64,000 nucleotides of DNA from Climacium dendroides (GCA_950106755.1 CATNNA010000006.1:868001-932000); one strand, 5' to 3'. Shown: positions 1 through 11,344, numbered from the stretch's first letter. Made by a program: numbers and translations. The notes: a model not told the origin generated them from the letters alone.

Positions 1-183
1 GAAAATGATATCTTGCAACATTTGCATTTGTCGAGTAATCTTGCTTTTCTTTTCCTCCGTGCAATGTCTACGAGGTTTGAAATGATTGTGGCCCTCCAAG
101 TGCACGGCCAGCCTAATTGTATATTGTTGAATTTGTCACGCATTGCCTTTACATTTCTTCCTTGAATTACCATTTTCCAAGTC
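1..183. repeat. Half-unit A of the reference monomer
   Basis: The first 183 bases align with the second 183 bases. Shared landmarks are gaaaa at 1 and 184, cttgcaacat at 12 against cttggagcat at 195, gtgcaatg at 59 and 243, a following gagg/gaga-tttgaa block near 72 and 256, and tcacgcatt at 136 and 315. The offsets are 183, 184 and 179, so a few small indels separate the halves. Half A carries most of the diagnostic variation (positions 32-33, 49, 57-62, 105-112). Confidence 0.8.
7..12. other. EcoRV site GATATC, one per unit (first instance)
   Basis: The palindrome gatatc lies at unit positions 7-12 and appears kept in all units, so digestion should yield a 366-bp ladder or a single band from the array. 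U149 (54460-54465) and U159 (58120-58125) carry a second gatatc at unit position 297, created by a c-to-a change, and would be cut into two fragments. Confidence 0.85.
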
Positions 184-241
184 GAAAAGGAAGGCTTGGA
201 GCATCGGCGACTTCCACAATTTCTTTGCTTGCATATTTTGA
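114..241. repeat. Low-variation core of the satellite unit (shown in U1)
   Basis: Across the 175 units, unit positions 114-241 are nearly constant, while flanking positions 32-112 and 242-329 hold almost all recurrent variants. Exceptions are few and often shared by neighbouring or recently duplicated units. Examples are t144g in U15 and U16, g140a in U50, U63 and U69, and a c-to-t change just before aagtcg in U53, U66, U72, U73, U76 and U78. The core spans the A/B half-unit junction and contains a cluster of short dyads. In other satellites, uneven conservation has been linked to protein binding or nucleosome placement. Here the cause is unknown; it may simply reflect the history of the founding copies. 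Confidence 0.65.
176..215. other. Cluster of three alternative dyads at the A/B half-unit junction (shown in U1)
   Basis: Three short inverted repeats overlap here. tccaag (176-181) is complementary to cttgga (195-200). aagtcg (179-184) is complementary to cgactt (208-213). ggaag (189-193) is complementary to cttcc (211-215). They are mutually exclusive as hairpins. The segment lies in the low-variation core and repeats in nearly all units. Short dyads are known to be enriched in some centromeric satellites that lack CENP-B boxes. Any role here is inference. Confidence 0.55.
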
Positions 242-366
242 CGTGCAATGTGCATGAGATTTGAAGTTCCGGCGTTAAAGTACAAAGCTAGTGGACGATT
301 TCTTTTTGAAATTCTCACGCATTCCCCTGCAATTTAGACCATAAAATAAGTTGTTACAAATCATTT
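184..366. repeat. Half-unit B of the reference monomer
   Basis: This half is the diverged partner of half A, beginning with gaaaagg at 184, and shares the gtgcaatg and tcacgcatt landmarks with it. Its left part (184-241) is among the least variable stretches of the array. Its variable sites are 242, 253, 271-273, 288-300 and 329. It ends in a T-rich/A-rich stretch leading to the next gaaaatg. Confidence 0.8.
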
Positions 367-385
367 GAAAATGATATCTTGCAAC
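350..385. other. Symmetric interrupted dyad at the B/A unit junction (first instance)
   Basis: atcatt (360-365) and aatgat (370-375) form a perfect 6-bp inverted repeat around a 4-base centre. Six bases further out on each side, gttg (350-353) and caac (382-385) are again complementary, so the symmetry extends over about 36 bases. The arrangement recurs at every unit junction. A c-to-a change in the neighbouring gttacaaatc appears at the start of U18, U21 and U38 without touching the arms. Confidence 0.6.
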
Positions 386-3300
386 ATTTGCATTTGTCCA
401 GTAATCTTGCTTTTCTTTTCCTACGTGGAATGTCTACGAGGTTTGAAATGATTGTGGCCCTCCAAGTGCAAGGCCAGTCTAATTGTATATTGTTGAATTT
501 GTCACGCATTGCCTTTACATTTCTTCCTTGAATTACCATTTTCCAAGTCGAAAAGGAAGGCTTGGAGCATCGGCGACTTCCACAATTTCTTTGCTTGCAT
601 ATTTTGACGTGCAATGTGCATGAGATTTGAAGTTCCGGCGTTAAAGTACAAAGCCAATTGACGATCTCTTTTTGAAATTCTCACGCATTCCCCTGCAATT
701 TAGACCATAAAATAAGTTGTTACAAATCATTTGAAAATGATATCTTGCAACATTTGCATTTGTCCAGTAATCTTGCTTTTCTTTTCCTACGTGGAATGTC
801 TACGAGGTTTGAAATGATTGTGGCCCTCCAAGTGCAAGGCCAGTCTAATTGTATATTGTTGAATTTGTCACGCATTGCCTTTACATTTCTTCCTTGAATT
901 ACCATTTTCCAAGTCGAAAAGGAAGGCTTGGAGCATCGGCGACTTCCACAATTTCTTTGCTTGCATATTTTGACGTGCAATGTGCATGAGATTTGAAGTT
1001 CCGGCGTTAAAGTACAAAGCCAATTGACGATCTCTTTTTGAAATTCTCACGCATTCCCCTGCAATTTAGACCATAAAATAAGTTGTTACAAATCATTTGA
1101 AAATGATATCTTGCAACATTTGCATTTGTCGAGTAATCTTGCTTTGGTTTTCCTACGTGGAATGTCTACGAGGTTTGAAATGATTGTGGCCCTCCAAGTG
1201 CACGGCCAGCCTAATTGTATATTGTTGAATTTGTCACGCATTGCCTTTACATTTCTTCCTTGAATTACCATTTTCCAAGTCGAAAAGGAAGGCTTGGAGC
1301 ATCGGCGACTTCCACAATTTCTTTGCTTGCATATTTTGACGTGCAATGTGCATGAGATTTGAAGTTCCGGCGTTAAAGTACAAAGCTAGTGGACGATCTC
1401 TTTTTGAAATTCTCACGCATTCCCCTGCAATTTAGACCATAAAATAAGTTGTTACAAATCATTTGAAAATGATATCTTGCAACATTTGCATTTGTCCAGT
1501 AATCTTGCTTTTCTTTTCCTACGTGGAATGTCTACGAGGTTTGAAATGATTGTGGCCCTCCAAGTGCAAGGCAAGCCTAATTGTATATTGTTGAATTTGT
1601 CACGCATTGCCTTTACATTTCTTCCTTGAATTACCATTTTCCAAGTCGAAAAGGAAGGCTTGGAGCATCGGCGACTTCCACAATTTCTTTGCTTGCATAT
1701 TTTGACGTGCAATGTGCATGAGATTTGAAGTTCCGGCGTTAAAGTACAAAGCCAATTGACGATCTCTTTTTGAAATTCTCACGCATTCCCCTGCAATTTA
1801 GACCATAAAATAAGTTGTTACAAATCATTTGAAAATGATATCTTGCAACATTTGCATTTGTCGAGTAATCTTGCTTTTCTTTTCCTACGTGCAATGTCTA
1901 CGAGGTTTGAAATGATTGTGGCCCTCCAAGTGCACGGCCAGCCTAATTGTATATTGTTGAATTTGTCACGCATTGCCTTTACATTTCTTCCTTGAATTAC
2001 CATTTTCCAAGTCGAAAAGGAAGGCTTGGAGCATCGGCGACTTCCACAATTTCTTTGCTTGCATATTTTGACGTGCAATGTGCATGAGATTTGAAGTTCC
2101 GGCGTTAAAGTACAAAGCTAGTGGACGATCTCTTTTTGAAATTCTCACGCATTCCCCTGCAATTTAGACCATAAAATAAGTTGTTACAAATCATTTGAAA
2201 ATGATATCTTGCAACATTTGCATTTGTCGAGTAATCTTGCTTTTCTTTTCCTACGTGGAATGTCTACGAGGTTTGAAATGATTGTGGCCCTCCAAGTGCA
2301 AGGCCAACCTAATTGTATATTGTTGAATTTGTCACGCATTGCCTTTACATTTCTTCCTTGAATTACCATTTTCCAAGTCGAAAAGGAAGGCTTGGAGCAT
2401 CGGCGACTTCCACAATTTCTTTGCTTGCATATTTTGACGTGCAATGTGCATGAGATTTGAAGTTCCGATGTTAAAGTACAAAGCCAGTCGACGATCTCTT
2501 TTTGAAATTCTCACGCATTCCCCTGCAATTTAGACCATAAAATAAGTTGTTACAAATCATTTGAAAATGATATCTTGCAACATTTGCATTTGTCCAGTAA
2601 TCTTGCTTTTCTTTTCCTACGTGGAATGTCTACGAGGTTTGAAATGATTGTGGCCCTCCAAGTGCAAGGCCAGTCTAATTGTATATTGTTGAATTTGTCA
2701 CGCATTGCCTTTACATTTCTTCCTTGAATTACCATTTTCCAAGTCGAAAAGGAAGGCTTGGAGCATCGGCGACTTCCACAATTTCTTTGCTTGCATATTT
2801 TGACGTGCAATGTGCATGAGATTTGAAGTTCCGGCGTTAAAGTACAAAGCCAATTGACGATCTCTTTTTGAAATTCTCACGCATTCCCCTGCAATTTAGA
2901 CCATAAAATAAGTTGTTACAAATCATTTGAAAATGATATCTTGCAACATTTGCATTTGTCCAGTAATCTTGCTTTTCTTTTCCTACGTGGAATGTCTACG
3001 AGGTTTGAAATGATTGTGGCCCTCCAAGTGCAAGGCCAGTCTAATTGTATATTGTTGAATTTGTCACGCATTGCCTTTACATTTCTTCCTTGAATTACCA
3101 TTTTCCAAGTCGAAAAGGAAGGCTTGGAGCATCGGCGACTTCCACAATTTCTTTGCTTGCATATTTTGACGTGCAATGTGCATGAGATTTGAAGTTCCGG
3201 CGTTAAAGTACAAAGCCAATTGACGATCTCTTTTTGAAATTCTCACGCATTCCCCTGCAATTTAGACCATAAAATAAGTTGTTACAAATCATTTGAAAAT

Positions 3301-4758
3301 GATATCTTGCAACATTTGCATTTGTCGAGTAATCTTGCTTTGGTTTTCCTACGTGGAATGTCTACGAGGTTTGAAATGATTGTGGCCCTCCAAGTGCACG
3401 GCCAGCCTAATTGTATATTGTTGAATTTGTCACGCATTGCCTTTACATTTCTTCCTTGAATTACCATTTTCCAAGTCGAAAAGGAAGGCTTGGAGCATCG
3501 GCGACTTCCACAATTTCTTTGCTTGCATATTTTGACGTGCAATGTGCATGAGATTTGAAGTTCCGGCGTTAAAGTACAAAGCTAGTGGACGATCTCTTTT
3601 TGAAATTCTCACGCATTCCCCTGCAATTTAGACCATAAAATAAGTTGTTACAAATCATTTGAAAATGATATCTTGCAACATTTGCATTTGTCCAGTAATC
3701 TTGCTTTTCTTTTCCTACGTGGAATGTCTACGAGGTTTGAAATGATTGTGGCCCTCCAAGTGCAAGGCAAGCCTAATTGTATATTGTTGAATTTGTCACG
3801 CATTGCCTTTACATTTCTTCCTTGAATTACCATTTTCCAAGTCGAAAAGGAAGGCTTGGAGCATCGGCGACTTCCACAATTTCTTTGCTTGCATATTTTG
3901 ACGTGCAATGTGCATGAGATTTGAAGTTCCGGCGTTAAAGTACAAAGCCAATTGACGATCTCTTTTTGAAATTCTCACGCATTCCCCTGCAATTTAGACC
4001 ATAAAATAAGTTGTTACAAATCATTTGAAAATGATATCTTGCAACATTTGCATTTGTCGAGTAATCTTGCTTTTCTTTTCCTACGTGCAATGTCTACGAG
4101 GTTTGAAATGATTGTGGCCCTCCAAGTGCACGGCCAGCCTAATTGTATATTGTTGAATTTGTCACGCATTGCCTTTACATTTCTTCCTTGAATTACCATT
4201 TTCCAAGTCGAAAAGGAAGGCTTGGAGCATCGGCGACTTCCACAATTTCTTTGCTTGCATATTTTGACGTGCAATGTGCATGAGATTTGAAGTTCCGGCG
4301 TTAAAGTACAAAGCTAGTGGACGATCTCTTTTTGAAATTCTCACGCATTCCCCTGCAATTTAGACCATAAAATAAGTTGTTACAAATCATTTGAAAATGA
4401 TATCTTGCAACATTTGCATTTGTCGAGTAATCTTGCTTTTCTTTTCCTACGTGGAATGTCTACGAGGTTTGAAATGATTGTGGCCCTCCAAGTGCAAGGC
4501 CAACCTAATTGTATATTGTTGAATTTGTCACGCATTGCCTTTACATTTCTTCCTTGAATTACCATTTTCCAAGTCGAAAAGGAAGGCTTGGAGCATCGGC
4601 GACTTCCACAATTTCTTTGCTTGCATATTTTGACGTGCAATGTGCATGAGATTTGAAGTTCCGCCGTTAAAGTACAAAGCTAGTGGACGATCTCTTTTTG
4701 AAATTCTCACGCATTCCCCTGCAATTTAGACCATAAAATAAGTTGTTACAAATCATTT
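367..4758. repeat. Higher-order repeat: two copies of a 6-unit block (2,196 bp)
   Basis: U2-U7 (367-2562) and U8-U13 (2563-4758) follow the same order of variants: two units with tccag/tacgtgg/ggccagtct and ccaattg, one with the rare ctttggtttt tract, one with ggcaagcc, one with acgtgc and cacggcc, and one with ggccaacc. The copies look identical until the 3' part of the sixth unit. There U7 has ccgatg and ccagtcg where U13 has ccgccg and ctagtgg. The match begins after about base 303, within U1. Confidence 0.9.
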
Positions 4759-5124
4759 GAAAATGATATCTTGCAACATTTGCATTTGTCAAGTAATCTT
4801 GCTTTTCTTTTCCTACGTGGAATGTCTACGAGGTTTGAAATGATTGTGGCCCTCCAAGTGCAAGGCCAACCTAATTGTATATTGTTGAATTTGTCACGCA
4901 TTGCCTTTACATTTCTTCCTTGAATTACCATTTTCCAAGTCGAAAAGGAAGGCTTGGAGCATCGGCGACTTCCACAATTTCTTTGCTTGCATATTTTGAC
5001 GTGCAATGTGCATGAGATTTGAAGTTCCGGCGTTAAAGTACAAAGTCAGTGGACGATTTCTTTTTGAAATTCTCACGCATTCCCCTGCAATTTAGACCAT
5101 AAAATAAGTTGTTACAAATCATTT

Positions 5125-5856
5125 GAAAATGATATCTTGCAACATTTGCATTTGTCGAGTAATCTTGCTTTTCTTTTCCTCCGTGGAATGTCTACGAGGT
5201 TTGAAATGATTGTGGCCCTCCAAGTGCAAGGCCGGTCTAATTGTATATTGTTGAATTTGTCACGCATGGCCTTTACATTTCTTCCTTGAATTACCATTTT
5301 CCAAGTCGAAAAGGAAGGCTTGGAGCATCGGCGACTTCCACAATTTCTTTGCTTGCATATTTTGACGTGCAATGTGCATGAGATTTGAAGTTCCGGCGTT
5401 AAAGTACAAAGCCAATTGACGATCTCTTTTTGAAATTCTCACGCATTCCCCTGCAATTTAGACCATAAAATAAGTTGTTACAAATCATTTGAAAATGATA
5501 TCTTGCAACATTTGCATTTGTCCAGTAATCTTGCTTTTCTTTTCCTACGTGGAATGTCTACGAGGTTTGAAATGATTGTGGCCCTCCAAGTGCAAGGCCA
5601 GTCTAATTGTATATTGTTGAATTTGTCACGCATGGCCTTTACATTTCTTCCTTGAATTACCATTTTCCAAGTCGAAAAGGAAGGCTTGGAGCATCGGCGA
5701 CTTCCACAATTTCTTTGCTTGCATATTTTGACGTGCAATGTGCATGAGATTTGAAGTTCCGGCGTTAAAGTACAAAGCCAATCGACGATCTCTTTTTGAA
5801 ATTCTCACGCATTCCCCTGCAATTTAGACCATAAAATAAGTTGTTACAAATCATTT
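5125..5856. repeat. Adjacent unit pair sharing a private t144g change (U15-U16)
   Basis: U15 and U16 both read cacgcatggcc where the other units read cacgcattgcc (changed base at 5268 and 5634). Both also carry the t112 variant (gtct) and an ac-tacgtgg or ac-tccgtgg type upstream. A private change confined to two neighbours points to single-unit duplication or conversion between adjacent copies. Confidence 0.75.
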
Positions 5857-6588
5857 GAAAATGATATCTTGCAACATTTGCATTTGTCGAGTAATCTTGT
5901 TTTTCTTTTCCTCCGTGCAATGTCTACGAGGTTTGAAATGATTGTGGCCCTCCAAGTGCACGGCCAGCCTAATTGTATATTGTTGAATTTGTCACGCATT
6001 GCCTTTACATTTCTTCCTTGAATTACCATTTTCCAAGTCGAAAAGGAAGGCTTGGAGCATCGGCGACTTCCACAATTTCTTTGCTTGCATATTTTGACGT
6101 GCAATGTGCATGAGATTTGAAGTTCCGGCGTTAAAGTACAAAGCCAGTGGACGATCTCTTTTTGAAATTCTCACGCATTCCCCTCCAATTTAGACCATAA
6201 AATAAGTTGTTAAAAATCATTTGAAAATGATATCTTGCAACATTTGCATTTGTCAAGTAATCTTGCTTTTCTTTTCCTATGTGCAATGTCTACGAGGTTT
6301 GAAATGATTGTGGCCCTCCAAGTGCACGGCCAGCCTAATTGTATATTGTTGAATTTGTCACGCATTGCCTTTACATTTCTTCCTTGAATTACCATTTTCC
6401 AAGTCGAAAAGGAAGGCTTGGAGCATCGGCGACTTCCACAATTTCTTTGCTTGCATATTTTGACGTGCAATGTGCATGAGATTTGAAGTTCCGGCGTTAA
6501 AGTACAAAGCTAGTGGACGATCTCTTTTTGAAATTCTCACGCATTCCCCTGCAATTTAGACCATAAAATAAGTTGTTACAAATCATTT

Positions 6589-6953
6589 GAAAATGATATC
6601 TTGCAACATTTGCATTTGTCAAGTAATCTTGCTTTTCTTTTCCTACGTGGAATGTCTACGAGGTTTGAAATGATTGTGGCCCTCCAAGTGCAAGGCAAGC
6701 CTAATTGTATATTGTTGAATTTGTCACGCATTGCCTTTACATTTCTTCCTTGAATTACCATTTTCCAAGTCGAAAAGGAAGGCTTGGAGCATCGGCGACT
6801 TCCACAATTTCTTTGTTGCATATTTTGACGTGCAATGTGCATGAGATTTGAAGTTCCGGCGTTAAAGTACAAAGCCAATTGACGATCTCTTTTTGAAATT
6901 CTCACGCATTCCCCTGCAATTTAGACCATAAAATAAGTTGTTACAAATCATTT
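6589..6953. repeat. 365-bp unit with 1-base deletion (U19)
   Basis: U19 reads ctttgttgcat between 6811 and 6821 where the array reads ctttgcttgcat, so one c is missing after 6815. This is one of only two independent length changes in the window. The frameshift fuses two otherwise separate spurious minus-strand frames and has no coding meaning. Confidence 0.95.
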
Positions 6954-7685
6954 GAAAATGATATCTTGCAACATTTGCATTTGTCGAGTAATCTTGCTTT
7001 TCTTTTCCTACGTGCAATGTCTACGAGGTTTGAAATGATTGTGGCCCTCCAAGTGCACGGCCAGCCTAATTGTATATTGTTGAATTTGTCACGCATTGCC
7101 TTTACATTTCTTCCTTGAATTACCATTTTCCAAGTCGAAAAGGAAGGCTTGGAGCATCGGCGACTTCCACAATTTCTTTGCTTGCATATTTTGACGTGCA
7201 ATGTGCATGAGATTTGAAGTTCCGGCGTTAAAGTACAAAGCCAGTGGACGATCTCTTTTTGAAATTCTCACGCATTCCCCTCCAATTTAGACCATAAAAT
7301 AAGTTGTTAAAAATCATTTGAAAATGATATCTTGCAACATTTGCATTTGTCAAGTAATCTTGCTTTTCTTTTCCTATGTGCAATGTCTACGAGGTTTGAA
7401 ATGATTGTGGCCCTCCAAGTGCACGGCCAGCCTAATTGTATATTGTTGAATTTGTCACGCATTGCCTTTACATTTCTTCCTTGAATTACCATTTTCCAAG
7501 TCGAAAAGGAAGGCTTGGAGCATCGGCGACTTCCACAATTTCTTTGCTTGCATATTTTGACGTGCAATGTGCATGAGATTTGAAGTTCCGGCGTTAAAGT
7601 ACAAAGCTAGTGGACGATCTCTTTTTGAAATTCTCACGCATTCCCCTGCAATTTAGACCATAAAATAAGTTGTTACAAATCATTT

Positions 7686-8050
7686 GAAAATGATATCTTG
7701 CAACATTTGCATTTGTCAAGTAATCTTGCTTTTCTTTTCCTACGTGGAATGTCTACGAGGTTTGAAATGATTGTGGCCCTCCAAGTGCAAGGCAAGCCTA
7801 ATTGTATATTGTTGAATTTGTCACGCATTGCCTTTACATTTCTTCCTTGAATTACCATTTTCCAAGTCGAAAAGGAAGGCTTGGAGCATCGGCGACTTCC
7901 ACAATTTCTTTGTTGCATATTTTGACGTGCAATGTGCATGAGATTTGAAGTTCCGGCGTTAAAGTACAAAGCCAATTGACGATCTCTTTTTGAAATTCTC
8001 ACGCATTCCCCTGCAATTTAGACCATAAAATAAGTTGTTACAAATCATTT
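7686..8050. repeat. 365-bp unit with the same 1-base deletion (U22)
   Basis: The missing c lies after 7912, exactly 1,097 bases from the deletion in U19, and the surrounding variants (tcaag, tacgtgg, ggcaagcc, ccaattg) match. The two units are descendants of one mutated copy, amplified as part of the 3-unit block. Confidence 0.95.
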
Positions 8051-9148
8051 GAAAATGATATCTTGCAACATTTGCATTTGTCGAGTAATCTTGCTTTTCT
8101 TTTCCTACGTGCAATGTCTACGAGGTTTGAAATGATTGTGGCCCTCCAAGTGCACGGCCAGCCTAATTGTATATTGTTGAATTTGTCACGCATTGCCTTT
8201 ACATTTCTTCCTTGAATTACCATTTTCCAAGTCGAAAAGGAAGGCTTGGAGCATCGGCGACTTCCACAATTTCTTTGCTTGCATATTTTGACGTGCAATG
8301 TGCATGAGATTTGAAGTTCCGGCGTTAAAGTACAAAGCTAGTGGACGATCTCTTTTTGAAATTCTCACGCATTCCCCTGCAATTTAGACCATAAAATAAG
8401 TTGTTACAAATCATTTGAAAATGATATCTTGCAACATTTGCATTTGTCGAGTAATCTTGCTTTTCTTTTCCTACGTGGAATGTCTACGAGGTTTGAAATG
8501 ATTGTGGCCCTCCAAGTGCAAGGCCAACCTAATTGTATATTGTTGAATTTGTCACGCATTGCCTTTACATTTCTTCCTTGAATTACCATTTTCCAAGTCG
8601 AAAAGGAAGGCTTGGAGCATCGGCGACTTCCACAATTTCTTTGCTTGCATATTTTGAAGTGCAATGTGCATGAGATTTGAAGTTCCGGCGTTAAAGTACA
8701 AAGCCAGTGGACGATCTCTTTTTGAAATTCTCACGCATTCCCCTGCAATTTAGACCATAAAATAAGTTGTTACAAATCATTTGAAAATGATATCTTGCAA
8801 CATTTGCATTTGTCAAGTAATCTTGCTTTTCTTTTCCTACGTGGAATGTCTACGAGGTTTGAAATGATTGTGGCCCTCCAAGTGCAAGGCCAACCTAATT
8901 GTATATTGTTGAATTTGTCACGCATTGCCTTTACATTTCTTCCTTGAATTACCATTTTCCAAGTCGAAAAGGAAGGCTTGGAGCATCGGCGACTTCCACA
9001 ATTTCTTTGCTTGCATATTTTGACGTGCAATGTGCATGAGATTTGAAGTTCCGGCGTTAAAGTACAAAGCCAGTGGACGATCTCTTTTTGAAATTCTCAC
9101 GCATTCCCCTGCAATTTAGACCATAAAATAAGTTGTTACAAATCATTT

Positions 9149-11344
9149 GAAAATGATATCTTGCAACATTTGCCTTTGTCGAGTAATCTTGCTTTTGTTT
9201 TCCTACGTGGAATGTCTACGAGGTTTGAAATGATTGTGGCCCTCCAAGTGCAAGGCAAGCCTAATTGTATATTGTTGAATTTGTTACGCATTGCCTTTAC
9301 ATTTCTTCCTTGAATTACCATTTTCCAAGTCGAAAAGGAAGGCTTGGAGCATCGGCGACTTCCACAATTTCTTTGCTTGCATATTTTGACGTGCAATGTG
9401 CATGAGATTTGAAGTTCCGGCGTTAAAGTACAAAGCCAGTGGACGATCTCTTTTTGAAATTCTCACGCATTCCCCTGCAATTTAGACCATAAAATAAGTT
9501 GTTACAAATCATTTGAAAATGATATCTTGCAACATTTGCATTTGTCGAGTAATCTTGCTTTTCTTTTCCTCCGTGCAATGTCTACGAGGTTTGAAATGAT
9601 TGTGGCCCTCCAAGTGCAAGGCCAACCTAATTGTATATTGTTGAATTTGTCACGCATTGCCTTTACATTTCTTCCTTGAATTACCATTTTCCAAGTCGAA
9701 AAGGAAGGCTTGGAGCATCGGCGACTTCCACAATTTCTTTGCTTGCATATTTTGACGTGCAATGTGCATGAGATTTGAAGTTCCGGCGTTAAAGTACAAA
9801 GCCAGTGGACGATCTCTTTTTGAAATTCTCACGCATTCCCCTGCAATTTAGACCATAAAATAAGTTGTTACAAATCATTTGAAAATGATATCTTGCAACA
9901 TTTGCATTTGTTGAGTAATCTTGCTTTTCTTTTCCTCCGTGCAATGTCTACGAGGTTTGAAATGATTGTGGCCCTCCAAGTGCACGGCCAGCCTAATTGT
10001 ATATTGTTGAATTTGTCACGCATTGCCTTTACATTTCTTCCTTGAATTACCATTTTCCAAGTCGAAAAGGAAGGCTTGGAGCATCGGCGACTTCCACAAT
10101 TTCTTTGCTTGCATATTTTGACGTGCAATGTGCATGAGATTTGAAGTTCCGGCGTTAAAGTACAAAGCCAGTGGACGATCTCTTTTTGAAATTCTCACGC
10201 ATTCCCCTGCAATTTAGACCATAAAATAAGTTGTTACAAATCATTTGAAAATGATATCTTGCAACATTTGCCTTTGTCGAGTAATCTTGCTTTTGTTTTC
10301 CTACGTGGAATGTCTACGAGGTTTGAAATGATTGTGGCCCTCCAAGTGCAAGGCAAGCCTAATTGTATATTGTTGAATTTGTTACGCATTGCCTTTACAT
10401 TTCTTCCTTGAATTACCATTTTCCAAGTCGAAAAGGAAGGCTTGGAGCATCGGCGACTTCCACAATTTCTTTGCTTGCATATTTTGACGTGCAATGTGCA
10501 TGAGATTTGAAGTTCCGGCGTTAAAGTACAAAGCCAGTGGACGATCTCTTTTTGAAATTCTCACGCATTCCCCTGCAATTTAGACCATAAAATAAGTTGT
10601 TACAAATCATTTGAAAATGATATCTTGCAACATTTGCATTTGTCGAGTAATCTTGCTTTTCTTTTCCTCCGTGCAATGTCTACGAGGTTTGAAATGATTG
10701 TGGCCCTCCAAGTGCACGGCCAGCCTAATTGTATATTGTTGAATTTGTCACGCATTGCCTTTACATTTCTTCCTTGAATTACCATTTTCCAAGTCGAAAA
10801 GGAAGGCTTGGAGCATCGGCGACTTCCACAATTTCTTTGCTTGCATATTTTGACGTGCAATGTGCATGAGATTTGAAGTTCCGGCGTTAAAGTACAAAGC
10901 CAGTGGACGATCTCTTTTTGAAATTCTCACGCATTCCCCTGCAATTTAGACCATAAAATAAGTTGTTACAAATCATTTGAAAATGATATCTTGCAACATT
11001 TGCATTTGTCGAGTAATCTTGCTTTTCTTTTCCTCCGTGCAATGTCTACGAGGTTTGAAATGATTGTGGCCCTCCAAGTGCACGGCCAGCCTAATTGTAT
11101 ATTGTTGAATTTGTCACGCATTGCCTTTACATTTCTTCCTTGAATTACCATTTTCCAAGTCGAAAAGGAAGGCTTGGAGCATCGGCGACTTCCACAATTT
11201 CTTTGCTTGCATATTTTGACGTGCAATGTGCATGAGATTTGAAGTTCCGGCGTTAAAGTACAAAGCCAGTGGACGATCTCTTTTTGAAATTCTCACGCAT
11301 TCCCCTGCAATTTAGACCATAAAATAAGTTGTTACAAATCATTT
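9149..11344. repeat. Imperfect 3-unit repeat marked by twin units U26 and U29 (1,098 bp apart)
   Basis: U26 (from 9149) and U29 (from 10247) share three private changes: gcctttg at unit position 26, gtttt at 49 and gttacgc at unit position 137. They look identical. The other units of the blocks are only loosely matched: U27 has caaggccaacc against cacggccagcc in U30, and U28 has ttgag against tcgag in U31. Either a 3-unit duplication was later edited by conversion, or a single unit was copied over a distance of three. Confidence 0.75.

Larger units (their letters stand above)
1..366. repeat. Reference 366-bp unit (U1)
   Basis: This unit serves as the coordinate frame for the array: unit position 1 is the g of gaaaatgatatc. 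I counted 143 G or C (39%) and about a dozen CpG dinucleotides, so CpG is not strongly depleted. Variable positions across the array are 32-33 (cg, ca, cc, gg or tg), 47-49 in a T-rich run, 57-58 (cc, ac, at or ag), 62 (c or g), 105 (c or a), 109 (c or a), 111 (g or a), 112 (c or t), 242 (c or a), 253 (c or t), 271-273, 288-300 (several haplotypes such as ctagtgg, ccagtgg, ccaattg) and 329 (g, c or a). Variants at these positions define the unit types used to find higher-order repeats. The unit length is a multiple of three, so reading frames stay in register between units, but each frame is closed by stops within a unit. Confidence 0.95.
5857..8050. repeat. Higher-order repeat: two copies of a 3-unit block (1,097 bp each)
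   Basis: U17-U19 and U20-U22 share the order: unit ending cctccaat and gttaaaaatc, then a tatgtgc unit, then a 365-bp unit with the same 1-base deletion. The deletion and the gttaaaaatc change are rare or unique elsewhere, so the block was duplicated after they arose. U17 differs from U20 near unit positions 44-57, so the duplication boundary falls inside the first unit. Confidence 0.9.

Noticed and set aside
176..215. CENP-B box
   Set aside because: No stretch matches the known 17-bp CENP-B box core pattern (TTCG followed by A/GCGGGA-type half). The gc-rich part near 201-210 only resembles it loosely.
136..318. 60-codon minus-strand ORF recurring in each unit, with many basic residues
   Set aside because: It is a by-product of a 366-bp (3 x 122) unit. 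Every copy ends in the same stops, no ribosome-binding or promoter context is visible, variants change amino acids freely, and no family is recognisable.
341..366. Rho-independent terminator or promoter in the A/T-rich junction
   Set aside because: The dyad is short, has no GC-rich stem or following U-tract on either strand, and the context is eukaryotic satellite DNA.
354..614. 86-codon minus-strand ORF per unit, cysteine- and lysine-rich, overlapping the 60-codon frame
   Set aside because: It begins at a TTG rather than ATG in nearly all copies, overlaps another ORF in a different frame, and exists only because the satellite is repeated. No domain is seen.
6576..6905. 109-codon fused ORF in U19 (and again at 7673-8002)
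   Set aside because: The longer frame results from the 1-base deletion joining two spurious frames, not from a gene.
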